From: Rhizoclosmatium globosum
Lineage: Eukaryota; Chytridiomycota; Chytridiomycetes; Chytridiales; Chytriomycetaceae
Assembly: GCA_002104985.1 (NCBI GenBank)
Contig: MCGO01000061.1
Span: 62,001 to 126,000, forward strand
Reading direction: 5' to 3'
DNA: 64,000 bases
Shown here: positions 36,201 through 47,439 of the stretch, piece by piece
Layout: each line of letters begins with the position of its first letter
Position numbering within the stretch: position 1 is the stretch's first letter
Notes under the pieces: model-generated
What the model saw: the letters and a program-made list of their open reading frames with translations, nothing else
What the model was told of the DNA's origin: nothing
The model's database searches: none
Translations under genes and position numbers: made by a program

Positions 36201-36562
36201 TTCCCTCCTTTTTTTCCATCAAACAGCAACTATTCCCTCTATCAACATCAGCTTCAACTCCTTCAACATCAAACACCATCTGAATCGTCGCAGCAGAAGG
36301 AACAGACCGTGGTCAGCTCCCGCCATTGCGGTCCCCAATACACAATTCACATGGGGTCCCGCCTCCAGGGTACTGAATCTCGTCACGGGGCTTCCAAATC
36401 GCCCACCTAACACTTGATGATGGTGGACAGATACGCTGAGTGGGGTTGGGTGTTTGAACATATTCGGTTTCGGCCGATCGGCTTCTTCTCCATCCCTTAA
36501 CTCGACCACGGTCTCTTCAACTTTGGGCGACAGGAACTGGCTGAGGATGGACGCGGTTTGAC
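36200..36562 (+). repeat. Repeat module C (divergent first module of locus 2)
   Basis: Keeps the GGTCCCGCCTCCAGG box and a CTCGACCAC-type end, but the hairpin has decayed. It is followed by a clean intron-like segment, donor GTGAGTAAGT at about 36568 and acceptor TTCCACAG at about 36613, suggesting that the locus is transcribed and spliced. Confidence 0.6.
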
Positions 36563-36613
36563 GGTGAGTAAGTTTTTTGGATTTGTCGACAACAGTGCTT
36601 TTGTATTCCACAG

Positions 36614-36890
36614 GACTTGAATTAAATTCACTGGATCGTAACTCATAGACGCGTCAAGTTGCAAGTACTCTCCAGCATCAACTCCAGACTGTGGTTCCCC
36701 GCCTCCAGGATCACCTCGTTGATGGGACAGATCAACTTGGCTCCGCCTCCAGGGTCCTCAAATCGCACTGAGAGGGTGGGCTACACTCAGTGCAGATGCT
36801 TGGAAAAACGGGAAGCTTGAGGACTTGACGGTTGCCTATTAGGCACCTCTTTCCCTTGCTGGGCTCGACCACAACCACTTATTTGGCATC
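36614..36890 (+). repeat. Repeat module B2
   Basis: Begins with GACGCGTC and the ATCAACTCCAGACTGTGG leader. Then come CCCCGCCTCCAGG, CTCCGCCTCCAGGG, the hairpin (GCACTGAG / CTCAGTGC, inner GTGGGCTAC) and the TTGCTGGGCTCGACCACA end. The A-type short frame is open in this copy (VVPRLQDHLVDG, then LGSASRVLKSH) and stops at the hairpin TGA. Confidence 0.75.
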
Positions 36891-36965
36891 AGCTACTAGG
36901 TTGGAATCTAGGTTGTTTTTTATTGAATTTTTGATATTATTATTATTGAATTTTCCACAATATCA

Positions 36966-37165
36966 GCGTGGTTCCCCGCCTCCAGGACCACCATTGTTGA
37001 TGGGATGGATCAACTTTGGCTCCGACTCCAGGGTCCTTGTGCCGCACTGAGGGGGTAGGCTACACTCAGTGCAGGTGCTTGGAAGAACGGGATGCCTGAG
37101 GACTTGACGGTTGCCTGTTAGGCACCTCTTTCCCTTGCTGAGCTCGACCACAACCCCCTTACTTG
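36966..37165 (+). repeat. Repeat module B3
   Basis: Almost identical to B1 (20.65 kb), with inner hairpin GTAGGCTAC. It is preceded by a stretch ending AATATCAG, as in B1. The near identity of B1 and B3 across 16 kb points to recent copying or gene conversion. Confidence 0.8.
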
Positions 37166-37472
37166 GCTTTAAGTTCAAAGATGTGTCTTTCTCCTGTTGG
37201 TTTTCAATAAATGATTCTTCTTCAATCTTGATTTGACTTCGAATTCTTGGCAAGCCACACCACAAAAAACGTTCAAAGTTTCTATTATATTCGCTTCCAT
37301 CGAATTTTCAGCTCCATCCTAGTGGCATGAGATAAACAATACTTTATTGAAGAGGTTCAGTATAAAAACAGGGAAACGAGACAAAACCAAACGAAAAAAA
37401 CCATAAACAGCACATCTAGAAAACCGCTTTTCGCAAACTCCCAAAAACCGCCAAAAAGTCCCTCACAACTAT

Positions 37473-39135
37473 TTATGCTTGAGTCACAGTAGCCTTCCGT
37501 TTCCCTCGCACAAGTCCATCCAAAAACAACAAGGCCGCAATCCAAAGCGTCAATCGACTGAATCCAACTACCTTAAACACAACCCACAACGCCCAATACA
37601 CAACATATAGAACCGCATACAGAGCCCAGTAAGCCAATCGCACATACACGGGCAAAATCAGATATCCACCCAATAACACCATAAACAGGTACAAAAAGTC
37701 CTCGGACCTTGGAATCAGAGGAACAAGCTTCCCATCCTTCTCTTCCTTTGCTGTCATCTTCTTTGTCTCATAGAACCGAGCGAGGTAGGTATCCTTTTCG
37801 AGCCAGATGGTTCGAAGCCATGTATCAAAAGGCTTTTTTCGGTCTTCTTCAGGCTGATTGATCATGTCTGGCTCGAAGCCTGGGATTTCGGGGACTGAGT
37901 ATTGTCTGCAGTGGATGTGGACGGTTTTTGGGTACCGTCCGTTGAAGAATACTTCGATTGGGTTCATTACTTCGAAGGGAATGTCGCCGGGGGTTACGTT
38001 TGAGTATCCGATTGTTAGGTCGAATACGTCTGTGCATGTTGGTTGGAGGTCTTGGATTGTGTAGAAGAGGCCTGTGGATTTGGGGAGGATGCAGTGGTTG
38101 GGGTGTTCCGCGATTTGCATCTGGTTGGGTTGATTAAGAAGTTAGTGACGTTGATACTCTGGGTTGGTTTGAAATTCTCTTGGGTTGTCTCCTCGCTACA
38201 CAAATTGCTTCGCGAATTGTTCGCTGCACCTGTACCCTATTCTAGCCCATCAGTTCGTCCCTCGTCATTCAAATGCGATTCCCCACTCGGCATTCCTTCG
38301 CTCGTTCCTCGCGCCAGTTATTTTCTCATCAACTAACCTTTTCTGCAAACTTTTTCGACTTTTCAATATTCCCTGGGGTATTCAGAGTGCCCTCCGGAAA
38401 AATGAGCATCCAAAGAGGCAAATCCTCTTTTCTAGCAATCCCCAAATTCTTTTTCAGGATAGGTCTATCCTTGTCAAGTTTCTGGTTCAAGTAAATGAAA
38501 TCAAAAAAGTCCATGACGGTACCGTAGATTGGAATCAGTGAAAGGACTTTGATCATCATTACGCGAAAGTCACCGTGGAGGTTGCTGTAATATAAAGTGT
38601 AAGACACACGGGATCAATGATAGGAAGTAGAAGGTGGTGGAAAGAGACACCACATCGAGACACGTAACTGAACCCACGCCGTCGCCCACAGGTACAACCA
38701 ATCTGGATAAGCCTGATGGTTCGCCAGGACGACCTTCTTCTTTGAGTTTGCCGCCGTCATCTTGTCGACATCGCCGGAGAGAACCAGGGCTGATCCAGGC
38801 ATGAACAAGTACGCGGTCAGGACGGCAAGCGAGCCAATCGAGCGTTCGACATGTCTCATAATATTGCGGAATAGTTTGTGGTTGATTGTCCTTAACGGCG
38901 AAAGCGGAAGCGAAACAACGAGAACGGAAAAGGGAACCAGGATCCAAAGAAGGGCAAACAAGGCTACTTTTAAGATGAAGTCGTTTGACATTGCCACTCT
39001 CGGTTTTTTGTACTTTGTCTTGTTGTTTGACTTGGGATCAGTGTCGAGACTGTCCACGGGTCCGGCGCCCGCTGTTCCCGCTTCGGCGCCGGCGATTGAG
39101 GCATCGCCAAAGAAGAGCGACTTGACAACTTCCAT
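37473..39135 (-). CDS. Lysophospholipid acyltransferase, paralog 2
   Basis: Same family and exon plan as the 33-34 kb gene. Start MEVVKSLFFGD at 39135 is chosen because it aligns with MDLVKSLLLG of paralog 1; an upstream ATG at 39231 would add a His/Ser-rich tail. Motifs: TM FALLWILVPFSVLVVSL, ANHQAYPDW, VMMIKVLSLIPIYG, IFPEGTLNTPGN, LPKSTG, and three C-terminal TM helices ending in a basic GKRKATVTQA. The intron before MQIAEHPNHC (about 38121-38337) is 217 nt, four times the usual length here. Likely ER phospholipid remodelling; acyl and head-group preference cannot be read. Confidence 0.92.
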
Positions 39136-39306
39136 TGTTGGTTCTTGGTACTTGGTATTTGCTTTAGGTGGTGGTTGGTGGTGGTGGTCGTCGTTTGAGG
39201 AAGAGGTTTTTGAACGGTGGGGAGATGCCAAAATTGGATCAATTCAAAGTAGTTACTTTCTATTGTTTATCTAGTTATAGTATCAGGCAATGAACATGCG
39301 AATTAT

Positions 39307-40845
39307 CTACCATCCTACTTCTCCTAATGTACCACTCGTTTGCCCCAGGAACGCCATAAATGCAACCCACAAACTCAATCGCGACAACCCAAACATCCCC
39401 ATCAACACTGCAAGCGCAAGCGTGACGAACCGAACACCCAACATCAATGTCCAGTAAATCAAATCCGTGTACACGGGCAACAACACCCACAACGCAAACA
39501 TCAGTCCTCCAAAGTACAAATAATCCTCAGCACATGGAACAACCGCAATCCTTCGTGTCTTCTCCTTCTCCCAATCAAGCCTCAAATCCCCACCTTCATA
39601 AAACTCAGTCAACCGCAAATCCTTCTCCTTCCAAACCGTATCCCTCAACCACAAATCAAACACCCCCTCCTCACACTCTCCTCCTCCTTCGTCTCATCCC
39701 CATCCCCACTCACATTCCTAAACCCAGGTACCTGCTCCCGAACCCGATACCGATTCACATGAACATGCACCTCCCGTGGATACAATCCCTCCAAAAACAC
39801 CTTGTTCGGAGGCAACACGTCATACGGCACGTCACCAGCCTCTACACCCGAATACGCCACAGTCAAGTCAAACACATCCACACTCTGAAGACTCTCGATC
39901 GAGTAGAACAAGCCCGTGGATTTCGGGAGGATGCAGTATGTCGGGTGCCAGTCTACACCTGCCTTTTCGGCATACGCGCGTGACTTTGCGATTCCGCCTG
40001 TCCAGTTTAGGCCGCCTTCGGGGAAGATGAGGAGCCAGAGGGGGTGTGGGGATTGGCGGGATTGTGTGAGTGTGGTTGTGAGGATTGGTTTGTCGAGGGT
40101 GAGGTTTTGGTGCAGGAAGATGAAGTCGAGGAGAGTGAGGCACGGGCCTATGAGGGGGATTTGGGAGAGGACTTTTATCATCATGATGCGGAGGTCTGCG
40201 TGGCAGTTTCTGGTGGTTGTTTTAAAGTTAGATGTGAGTGTTGATGGCGGATGAGTGGATATTGATTTATAAGTGGGAGACAGTGTCAATACAGATTCGA
40301 CGAAGGAAGGGATAGATGGAACATACCTTGTCCATGCAAATACCCATAGATAGAACCAATCAGGATAAATCTATACAAAGTTGCATGCATTCACTAGATC
40401 AGTACTCACACCCCAAATTGACACATCCCCCCAAACAGAGACACACCTGATGATTCGCAAACACAATAGTCTTCCTCCAATCCTTCATAAGCTCCCAATC
40501 CCCACTCACAACAACCTCCGTCCCGGGACAGAACAGGTACGCAAGTATGACCATGAACGACCCGACACACCGCTCAATCGTGCGTGTTACGCCGCGGTAT
40601 GTTGAGTGTGGGATCACGCGGAGGTTGAGGAGGATGTACAGGGGTGTTGCGGTTGTGATGATTGCGAGGGCTGTGAGGATGAGGAGGGTTGTGAAGAGGA
40701 AGAGTTTTATGGGGAAGTCGGCTGGTTTTGGGGGACTCTTTTTGGGAGGAGAGCGGGGCTTTGGGGAGGTGGACCCGGGGATGTCGTCGTTGTCGCGGCC
40801 GGGGATTGAGTCGGCCCCAGTGAAGAGGGATGTTATGAGGTCCAT
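39307..40845 (-). CDS. Lysophospholipid acyltransferase, paralog 3, with a 1-nt frameshift
   Basis: Start MDLITSLFTGADS. Exons give NHQ|IYPDW across an intron, IMMIKVLSQIPLIG and LPKSTG. Motif III reads FPEGGLN instead of FPEGTLN. Near 39670 the frame changes: the conserved FDLWLR..WKEKD segment and all C-terminal TM helices lie in a second frame. The break is at a run of five Gs, where one base is missing relative to the paralogs. No splice signals explain it. It is either an assembly homopolymer error or a recently broken gene; the intact sequence on both sides favours error. Confidence 0.8.
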
Positions 40846-40859
40846 TTGTTTTGGTTTTC

Positions 40860-41998
40860 TTGGACTACTTATTATTGAACAAGCTTTCTTAAATAGAACT
40901 ATGGACTTTTTGGGAGACAGCGTCTGTTAGTTTCGGTGTGTTTCTACATCGTCATAGTGTTCAGAGGGTGTATCATTTATTTCAAGTTATCTTTAAAGGT
41001 GAAGAGAAAGAGATGCGACAGTCCAACCAGATATAACCAGTGGAGTGTCAAATCACAGAGAAGAAAAGGAGGAGAGAGAAGGGAGGAGTAATGTAGAGAC
41101 ACTCTTACAAACGCCATATCGAGGAAATAAAAGCGTTCGATCAGAGATGCCATTCCTAATTGTTCTTTCGCAGCTTGGAAGCCCAGAAGAGTGCTTAAAT
41201 TGGCACATAAACCCGGGTATAGAAATTGCGATTGGTTTAGTATTTAGGGGCACGTTCTAAAATAAACGGATTTACTTTAACTGTGGGAGAAAGATAGGTT
41301 AGTTTGGTTTTTTGAAAAGGGGTAGGTTGAGAGAGTTGGGCAATGTAGCCGGTTTGTTGTGAGCGTTTTCGAGATGCAGTCAGCGCCAACGGATCTGTAC
41401 ACTCTGTACATCGACGGCACACAACAAAACTACTGAAACAGTGTACACCAGAGGACGGTTGGTGGTGAGGGATACAACGGGGTTGACACTTGCCGTTACT
41501 TCAAAGAAAAAAAAGAAATGCGAAGGACTTCACAATTCATAAGGCACCACTGCGAAAAAGACCCGAGACCCCTTCCACCCTTCCTGGAGAGTCGGTGCAC
41601 TAAGTTTTATAAGAGGATAGAAGGAGATGGATTGTATTCGAAATTATGGAGGTGGAGGACCCTTGGAACCACAGCAGTTAAAAGATTAGTCAGGCTCGAC
41701 CTCCCCAAATATAAATCAAAATCAAAAGTAATGAATACTACTGACCTTATAGTTTGAAGCATCAAAGACAATTCAAAAATCGGAAAGACTCACCGAATGT
41801 TATTGATCTCTCTGTGCCGATGAATATTGATGCAGTTTCATCAATAGAGCCAAATGTTGAAACATCTTCAATACCAATTCGTCATATTAGAACCCCTGGG
41901 ATCGGGAGGACTGTCGTCAACCAACAACGAATAAACATATTCGGTCTAATCAGGAATAAAGATCAAAAAAGTAACATTTTTGTAATTAACTTTGCATC
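40860..41998. other. Intergenic with weak open frames
   Basis: Plus-strand frames at 41518-41757 (basic, RLVRLDLPKYKSKSK) and 41754-42056 (SVPMNIDAVSSIEPNVE) have protein-like composition but no recognisable family. The intron-like segment between them (about 25 nt) is too short to trust. Left unassigned. Confidence 0.3.
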
Positions 41999-42604
41999 TC
42001 AAACAGTAATGTCATCAATTTGGGCCATAAGAACCTTAAACTCATGGAAAGTCTGAAGAATACGATCATGTTTTTCAAGCACCTTGACTAATTTCGCAGT
42101 AGTTTCTTCCTGTTCAATCTTTAGCTTGATATTTTCCTGCTCCAACGTCTGCAGTTTCCTTCCGAGCACTTCTTTGTTGTTCTCAAGTGAATCTTCGAGA
42201 GTAGACATTTTCTCAATCTGCTTGAGAGCCTGTGACTTGAGTATTGCATTCTCCGTTTCGAGAGTTTCAAACTTTTTGGTTACGGAATTGAGCTTCGTGC
42301 GTAAGGCTTCCAACGGTTGGAAGGGGATCCACATATCTGTAGCCTTGTTCTTGACACCAACACTCATTGAACCTCCGGCCGCAACAAAGTCGCCCACAGT
42401 AGTGAAAGGTGATCCCACATGCAAGATGGACTCAAGTGTGACGAGGTGGCGTGGAAGATGTTTCAACACTGGGTTTTGGCGGTGAAACAAATCCCACCAT
42501 TGCTCAGCAAAGGCATCGACAGCATCCACGTCCATGGGAGAAGAAGTATCAGTGACATTCAGAATGACGAGTTCAGATCCACGAGGTAAGATTGATATCC
42601 TCAT
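41999..42604 (-). CDS. Coiled-coil protein, lineage-specific family, intact copy
   Basis: About 200 aa. The N-terminal part contains PVLKHLPRHLVTLES, GDFVAAGGSMSVGVKNKATD. The C-terminal half is a heptad-like coiled coil (ENAILKSQALKQIEKM, QTLEQENIKLKIEQEE). I do not recognise it. A broken paralog lies at 43.1-43.6 kb. Start at 42604 (MRISILPRGSEL). Confidence 0.6.
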   Translation of the reverse strand: MRISILPRGSELVILNVTDTSSPMDVDAVDAFAEQWWDLFHRQNPVLKHLPRHLVTLESILHVGSPFTTVGDFVAAGGSMSVGVKNKATDMWIPFQPLEALRTKLNSVTKKFETLETENAILKSQALKQIEKMSTLEDSLENNKEVLGRKLQTLEQENIKLKIEQEETTAKLVKVLEKHDRILQTFHEFKVLMAQIDDITV

Positions 42605-43107
42605 ATGGGTTGGTCTTTTCCTGTTTTCTTTGTCCTCGTTTTCCAAATTCCGTATTCATCATATACGCCGGTACAATAATGGAGAAATGCTTCACATTTA
42701 CATGCTTAACTTGAGAAAAAAGCACGTTTCATAATACATTGGTGAAAGCTCTCAAATATTCCTGAGAGACTTACCGTAACAATTTCAATAGGTTGCATAC
42801 TCAACAAGTGAATCAAAATCTCAGTGCATTTGAATGTGTCGAGGGGTTAGGTACGATTATATAGCGCCAAACGCTCCGAAACCTTTTAAGCTATTTTCTT
42901 GCAAAAGAGACGATGGAATTATAGGTCTTCGTATAATGAGTTATTTCTGAATAATGCATCAAAGCGACCACTTGTCCTGCAAGTACAAGACAACTCCCAC
43001 TTTGAAAAGTGAGGATTCTCATTGAAATTCCAACGAATTTCAGAGAACAAAGAGGAACGGTTTATTCACAAAGAAAAGAAAGATGCAATAATGCAATGCT
43101 AAAATAC

Positions 43108-43583
43108 TCATCCACTCAATGCAGCACCTAAGTGGCTCCTAAATTCATTACAGGCCCCGAGCAAACGGTCATTTTTTTCACCAAGTTTGACCAGATATCC
43201 TTTCAATTCCTGTTTTTCACCAAGTTTGACCAGATGTCCTTTCAATTCCTTCTGTTCCTTTTCAAGAGCTTTGACCTTCTCGGATGACTTGACAGCAGCA
43301 TTTCAAGAGCAACAATCTTCTTGGAAAACAAATTCAGTTTCGTTTGTAAGGTCTCAAAAGGAAAAACAAGAATCCACTCGTTTGTAGCATTGCTCTTCAC
43401 ACCAACCCTGACGGTGCCCCTAGCCGCTATGAAGTCACCTACGGTCGCGAAATCTGACCCTTTTTGCAGGGTGGATTCAAGTGTGACGAGTTGTCTTGGC
43501 AAATGCTTTAAGACGGGGCTTCCTTTGTGCTCAGTCACAATGGACAAGTCCGCAGATTCAACGTCGAAGTCTAGACACGCCAC
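43108..43583 (-). pseudogene. Broken copy of the coiled-coil gene
   Basis: Aligns with the 42.0-42.6 kb gene: PVLKHLPRQLVTLES, then GDFIAARGTVRVGVK. Near 43300 the coiled coil moves to another frame after one missing base. It then contains a direct duplication of about 36 bp (KGHLVKLGEK / KGYLVKLGEK) and ends at TGA 43108. The 5' flanks of both copies also match (AAGAAAAAAGCACGGTTCAT-type block at 42.72 and 43.98 kb), so the duplication included the promoter. Confidence 0.75.
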
Positions 43584-43639
43584 ACCTCTTTCTCTTTGTT
43601 ATGTGTTATTCTCAGATTTTATCGCACAAGTTGCGTCAG

Positions 43640-43715
43640 GTTTCATAGTCTTGATGTTTTCCCGAGCTGCAACGTACATTGTTGACAGAGAATTATGCAA
43701 ATCGGTTATAAATGT
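43640..43715 (-). pseudogene. Fragment of the CRN-type gene
   Basis: About 75 bp closely match 47695-47765 in the CRN-type locus, including TACATTGTTGACAGAGAATT. This fragment keeps the reading frame open across the point where the large copy has lost one base, so it documents the ancestral frame. Confidence 0.7.
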
Positions 43716-44151
43716 TTTCAAACATTATGAAACTCCAGACTTTTAATTTTGATATACATTTCAGAAGGTTGAGTCTATTTTCTCTTAATCACAACTGTTT
43801 AAAGGGTGTCCACCTCTGGAATTTCGAATTAAATATTTCTCATAGATTTATTTGAATACTTTTCTCAAATCGCGCTTCTTGTTGCACGTTTCCCCACTTT
43901 CTAAAAATGACTGCTGAAAGTGTATATGGTTGAAAGATCGATTCGCTACAGAATGCTTCATCATCTACATGTTTAAATTAAGAAAAAAGCACGGTTCATA
44001 ATGCATTGGTGTTTATATCTGGTTCGTGAGTAATGCGTTCATTTTCCCTGCTTTTGTTGTCCGAACAAGACTTTGACCAAGCAAGACTTCTTCCGCTTCC
44101 ACCAAAAGGAATCCTTCGCTACTTTGAGAGACTTTGAGCTGGTCTGACTTG

Positions 44152-47100
44152 ATGTCCAGCGCCCCGCTTTCCCCATCGCAGCGACCCAATCTCTCGTCAC
44201 CGATTCGCGTACCAACGACGCCTTCGAAACAGCAACACCAACTTGAACCCTCACCGAATCCAACGAATCCAACGAATCCAACGAATCAAAGCATGTCGTC
44301 GCGCAAGATGCACGCGCACTCCACGCTCCAACCATCAAAACTGAGCAAATCAATCTCGCTCGAATCGCTGAGTTCGCCTGCTTCGCCTTCGTCTTCCTCG
44401 TTGTCGTCTTCCTCTACTTACACGAAGGCTCCTCCTTCCCTCCTGAACCTGCCTCAATCGGCTTCGGTCGACGCGGCATTCGAATTCGCTGCCCCAAAGT
44501 ACGTGGACTTTGACAGAATCGATGCGAACGAAGAAGGCGACGAATCGGCGAATCCCTGGTCGTCTGTCAAACAAAACAACCAAACAAAACAACAACAACA
44601 ACAAGTCGACGCCTGGTTTGGTGCGTGTCCCTACCCTCTCTCCCTCTGTCTACCTTGAAAACTCACTCTGTAAAATCAGACAACAGACACTCCTCCCCTC
44701 TCACAGGTCCTTCGCGTGTCGCTCGTCCATCCGCCCTTCTCGCTCAACTCGACTCGGATATTGAAGTTGAGGAGTATGATGACGCGCCAACTCCAAAAGC
44801 GTCGGAAAAGAGAGTTCGTCCGAAAACGGCTGGTCCGGTCAGACCGGAATTCAAAGTGAGTTTGGAATTGATTCCAGGAAAATGAGGGGAGGAATAGCGA
44901 GTGGTGTGATTATTCTTAGCGAGAGCACGAGCGGAGTTTTGTGCGTTTCAGTCAAAATATGTGGAAAATGAGAGCGCAGCGAACTTGTTTTCGCGAAGCG
45001 ATGTGTGCGTAGCAAAAAATGTATGGAAAGTGTGAGCGCAGCGAACGAGAATTCGCGTAGTAGCGAGGGTATGAGCGGAGCTCTATGCTGTTACACCAAA
45101 CTAAATTAAAAGTGCTGCAAATGGGATTCTAAATATTCCACGCATAGGCAAATCAGCCTGTGAAGCCGCGTCCTATGACTGCATCCCATACATCTGCTGG
45201 AGCTGCTAGACCAAAGTCTTCTGCCCCCACTAAAGAAGTGTCGCGCTTGTTTTCGAATCTTTCCTTGACGGCTACCAAGAAAAAGACTCCAACGAGTGAC
45301 CCTGAGGCGAAAGCCAGACTCTTGGCGTCCACGGCCGCATGGAACGCGCGACGAGCAGCAGTTACAGCTGAAGAGACACTGTCATCTCGAAAGACTGTTT
45401 CACATGATGCCGAAAAACGAGGTCCAACTGTTCCGAAAGAATTTTCGTTTATGGGCCGACCCAAGATGGTTGTCAAGAGTCCTGGCATTAAGGTTTATTT
45501 TTATTTAAACGTGTATAACGTTTTAACTAAATTGTGGTATGAACAGAAACGTAAGCCAGTCATGAAGAAGGCTACAACCGATTTGACCGTGCCAAAGCCA
45601 TTCCGATTCCATGAGACGCATTCCCACAGCAGATTTATGGATATGAAGGCTGATGCAGACAAGTCTCCGTTTGTTCCACTCGTCAACAGAGTCAAGCAGT
45701 TTGAAGAGGCTGTGCCGGATCGCTTTAAGCCTGTCCCTAAAAAGAGTGTGATGGTAAAGTGTCTCTCGTGTCTACTACAAATGAATTAACGGAATATAGG
45801 GCTCGCATATGGAACCTAGACTGACAAAGCCACATTCGCCGATGCTTATGACGAAAGTTCGGAGCAAACCTTCCACGTGAGTTCGAATACAGTTTCTTTG
45901 TCAAAATTGTTTTGACCGGTTCCCCCACTTTTCGCTCGCTCAAAGCAGTCTCAAGAGCACGGAAGAGATGGAACTCGAAGAAATGACGAATGCTCCAAAG
46001 TTTAAGGCTCACCCTGTGAACAAGAAGGTTTGTTGACAAAAAATTACAATGGTTTGCCCTTCTTAATAGCGATCTTCCTTGTCAGATTTTAAAGGAGCCT
46101 CACATTGGCGCTCCGCCACCTCCTAAGCCTGCTCTTACCGTTCCACAATCCCCCGCAATTTCCAAACCACGTCCTCCACCTCCAGCTCCAAAGCCACCTT
46201 CCCCAAAAATTAAAGCAAATCCGATTCGTTACCTGGGTGTCAAGCCATTCGAACCTGTTCTTGAGCACCGCCGCGTTGTTGCTGCGGATGTGAAGTTGCC
46301 GGGGGAAGCTGTGCGTGAACGAAAGCTGCGAGAGTTTGAAGAGGAAGTGCGACGCGGAGCAGAGGAGATGCGAAGACGTCGTGAGTTTAAGGCTTCAGGA
46401 GTTCCGGATTTGACAAAGATGGATGTACGTGTTTCATATATTGAGATGAATTTGGTGAGTCACTCATGTATTGCAATCAAAGCCTCTACCCGAAGTCAAG
46501 CCAAAGCCAGTCACAGAACCAGTTCCGTTCCACTTTTTGACCGACTCGCTTCCACCCAAGAGCGCATTTGGTGGCGAGATTGCGAGTCTGGACCTTGTTG
46601 GAAAGTTTGTTGCGCAGCCTGTGCCACAGGTGGAACCGTTTGTCCCCAAGAAGAGTAACAAACCCGTCACGATGCCTGAACCTGTACTCTTGCACACAGA
46701 TAGTCGTGTCGAAGAACGCCGCGGGTTTGAGGAAATGAAACGGGAACGAGAGCGTGAGGAAGCTGAGGCACGTGAACAGGCGCGTCTTGCGCGTGAGGTT
46801 AGTGCATAACGTTCAAAAACAACCAACTGTACTGAAAACTGTTTCGTGTGTGTAGGAGGAAGAGCGAATGGAAATCAGACGTATGAGACAGGAACAAGTC
46901 TTCCACGCGCAGCCTGTACGCACATTCCCTGGAATCCAGATCCACGCGTCGCAGAAGCGGTTGACTGAACCTGAGAGTCCGATGTTGCGTGAGAAGCGGG
47001 AACGTGTGCAGAGGATGCGGGAGCGGCTTATGAAGATGAGTCCTCGACGTGGGGGAAGTGGCGGTGGTGGGAGACGTGGAAGCGGGGAGGTTGCTGTTGC

Positions 47101-47296
47101 TGCGGAAAGCGCGAGGGATTTGTTTGCGGGTAGAGAAGTTCCTGGGGAAGAAGAGGAGGACGAGGAGGAAGAGGTTCCGACTGGAGAGTTTGAGGCTGTA
47201 GAAGTTGAGGAACGGGGACGGGGGAGACGGAAGGAGTGGGGAGAGTTAAAGGAGTGGAGTGATGATGTTGACGTTACATCTTCGCCGCGGTTTTGA
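44152..47296 (+). CDS. TPX2-family spindle microtubule protein
   Basis: About nine exons. An N-terminal Ser/Pro-rich region from ATG 44152 leads to AFEFAAPKYVDFDRID..DAWF, like the TPX2 N-terminal motif that in animals activates Aurora A. Further exons carry LTVPKPFRFHETH, VPKEFSFMGRP, APKFKAHPVNKK and RYLGVKPFEP, then a long charged helix (RKLREFEEEVRRG) and EQVFHAQPVRTFPGIQI with LTEPESPML, the C-terminal TPX2 microtubule-binding signature. TPX2 helps spindle assembly and is missing from yeasts. The intron 44856-45147 is 292 nt and holds degenerate GAGCGCAGCGAA repeats. Acidic C-terminal tail. Confidence 0.85.
44915..45090. repeat. Degenerate GAGCGCAGCGAA repeats inside a TPX2 intron
   Basis: Two related units of about 65 bp share TGTGGAAA/TATGGAAAG, GAGCGCAGCGAAC and TTCGCG; a partial third precedes them. 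They explain most of the unusual length of this intron. Confidence 0.6.
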
Positions 47297-47439
47297 GCTT
47301 GTTGTTTTTTAGATTCTTGAAGGACCTTTTTGGTTGTTTTAACGGTTCGTGTTGTTGGAAGTTGATTTTATCTGTTAGTGACTTTTCTTGTTTTTTGGTT
47401 GTTTGAATTGAAAAATGACTGATTTATTTGTGATATTTG

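Noticed and set aside
44915..45090. Extra TPX2 exon or small RNA in the long intron
   Set aside because: Only degenerate GAGCGCAGCGAA-type repeats are present; no open frame fits both splice sites.
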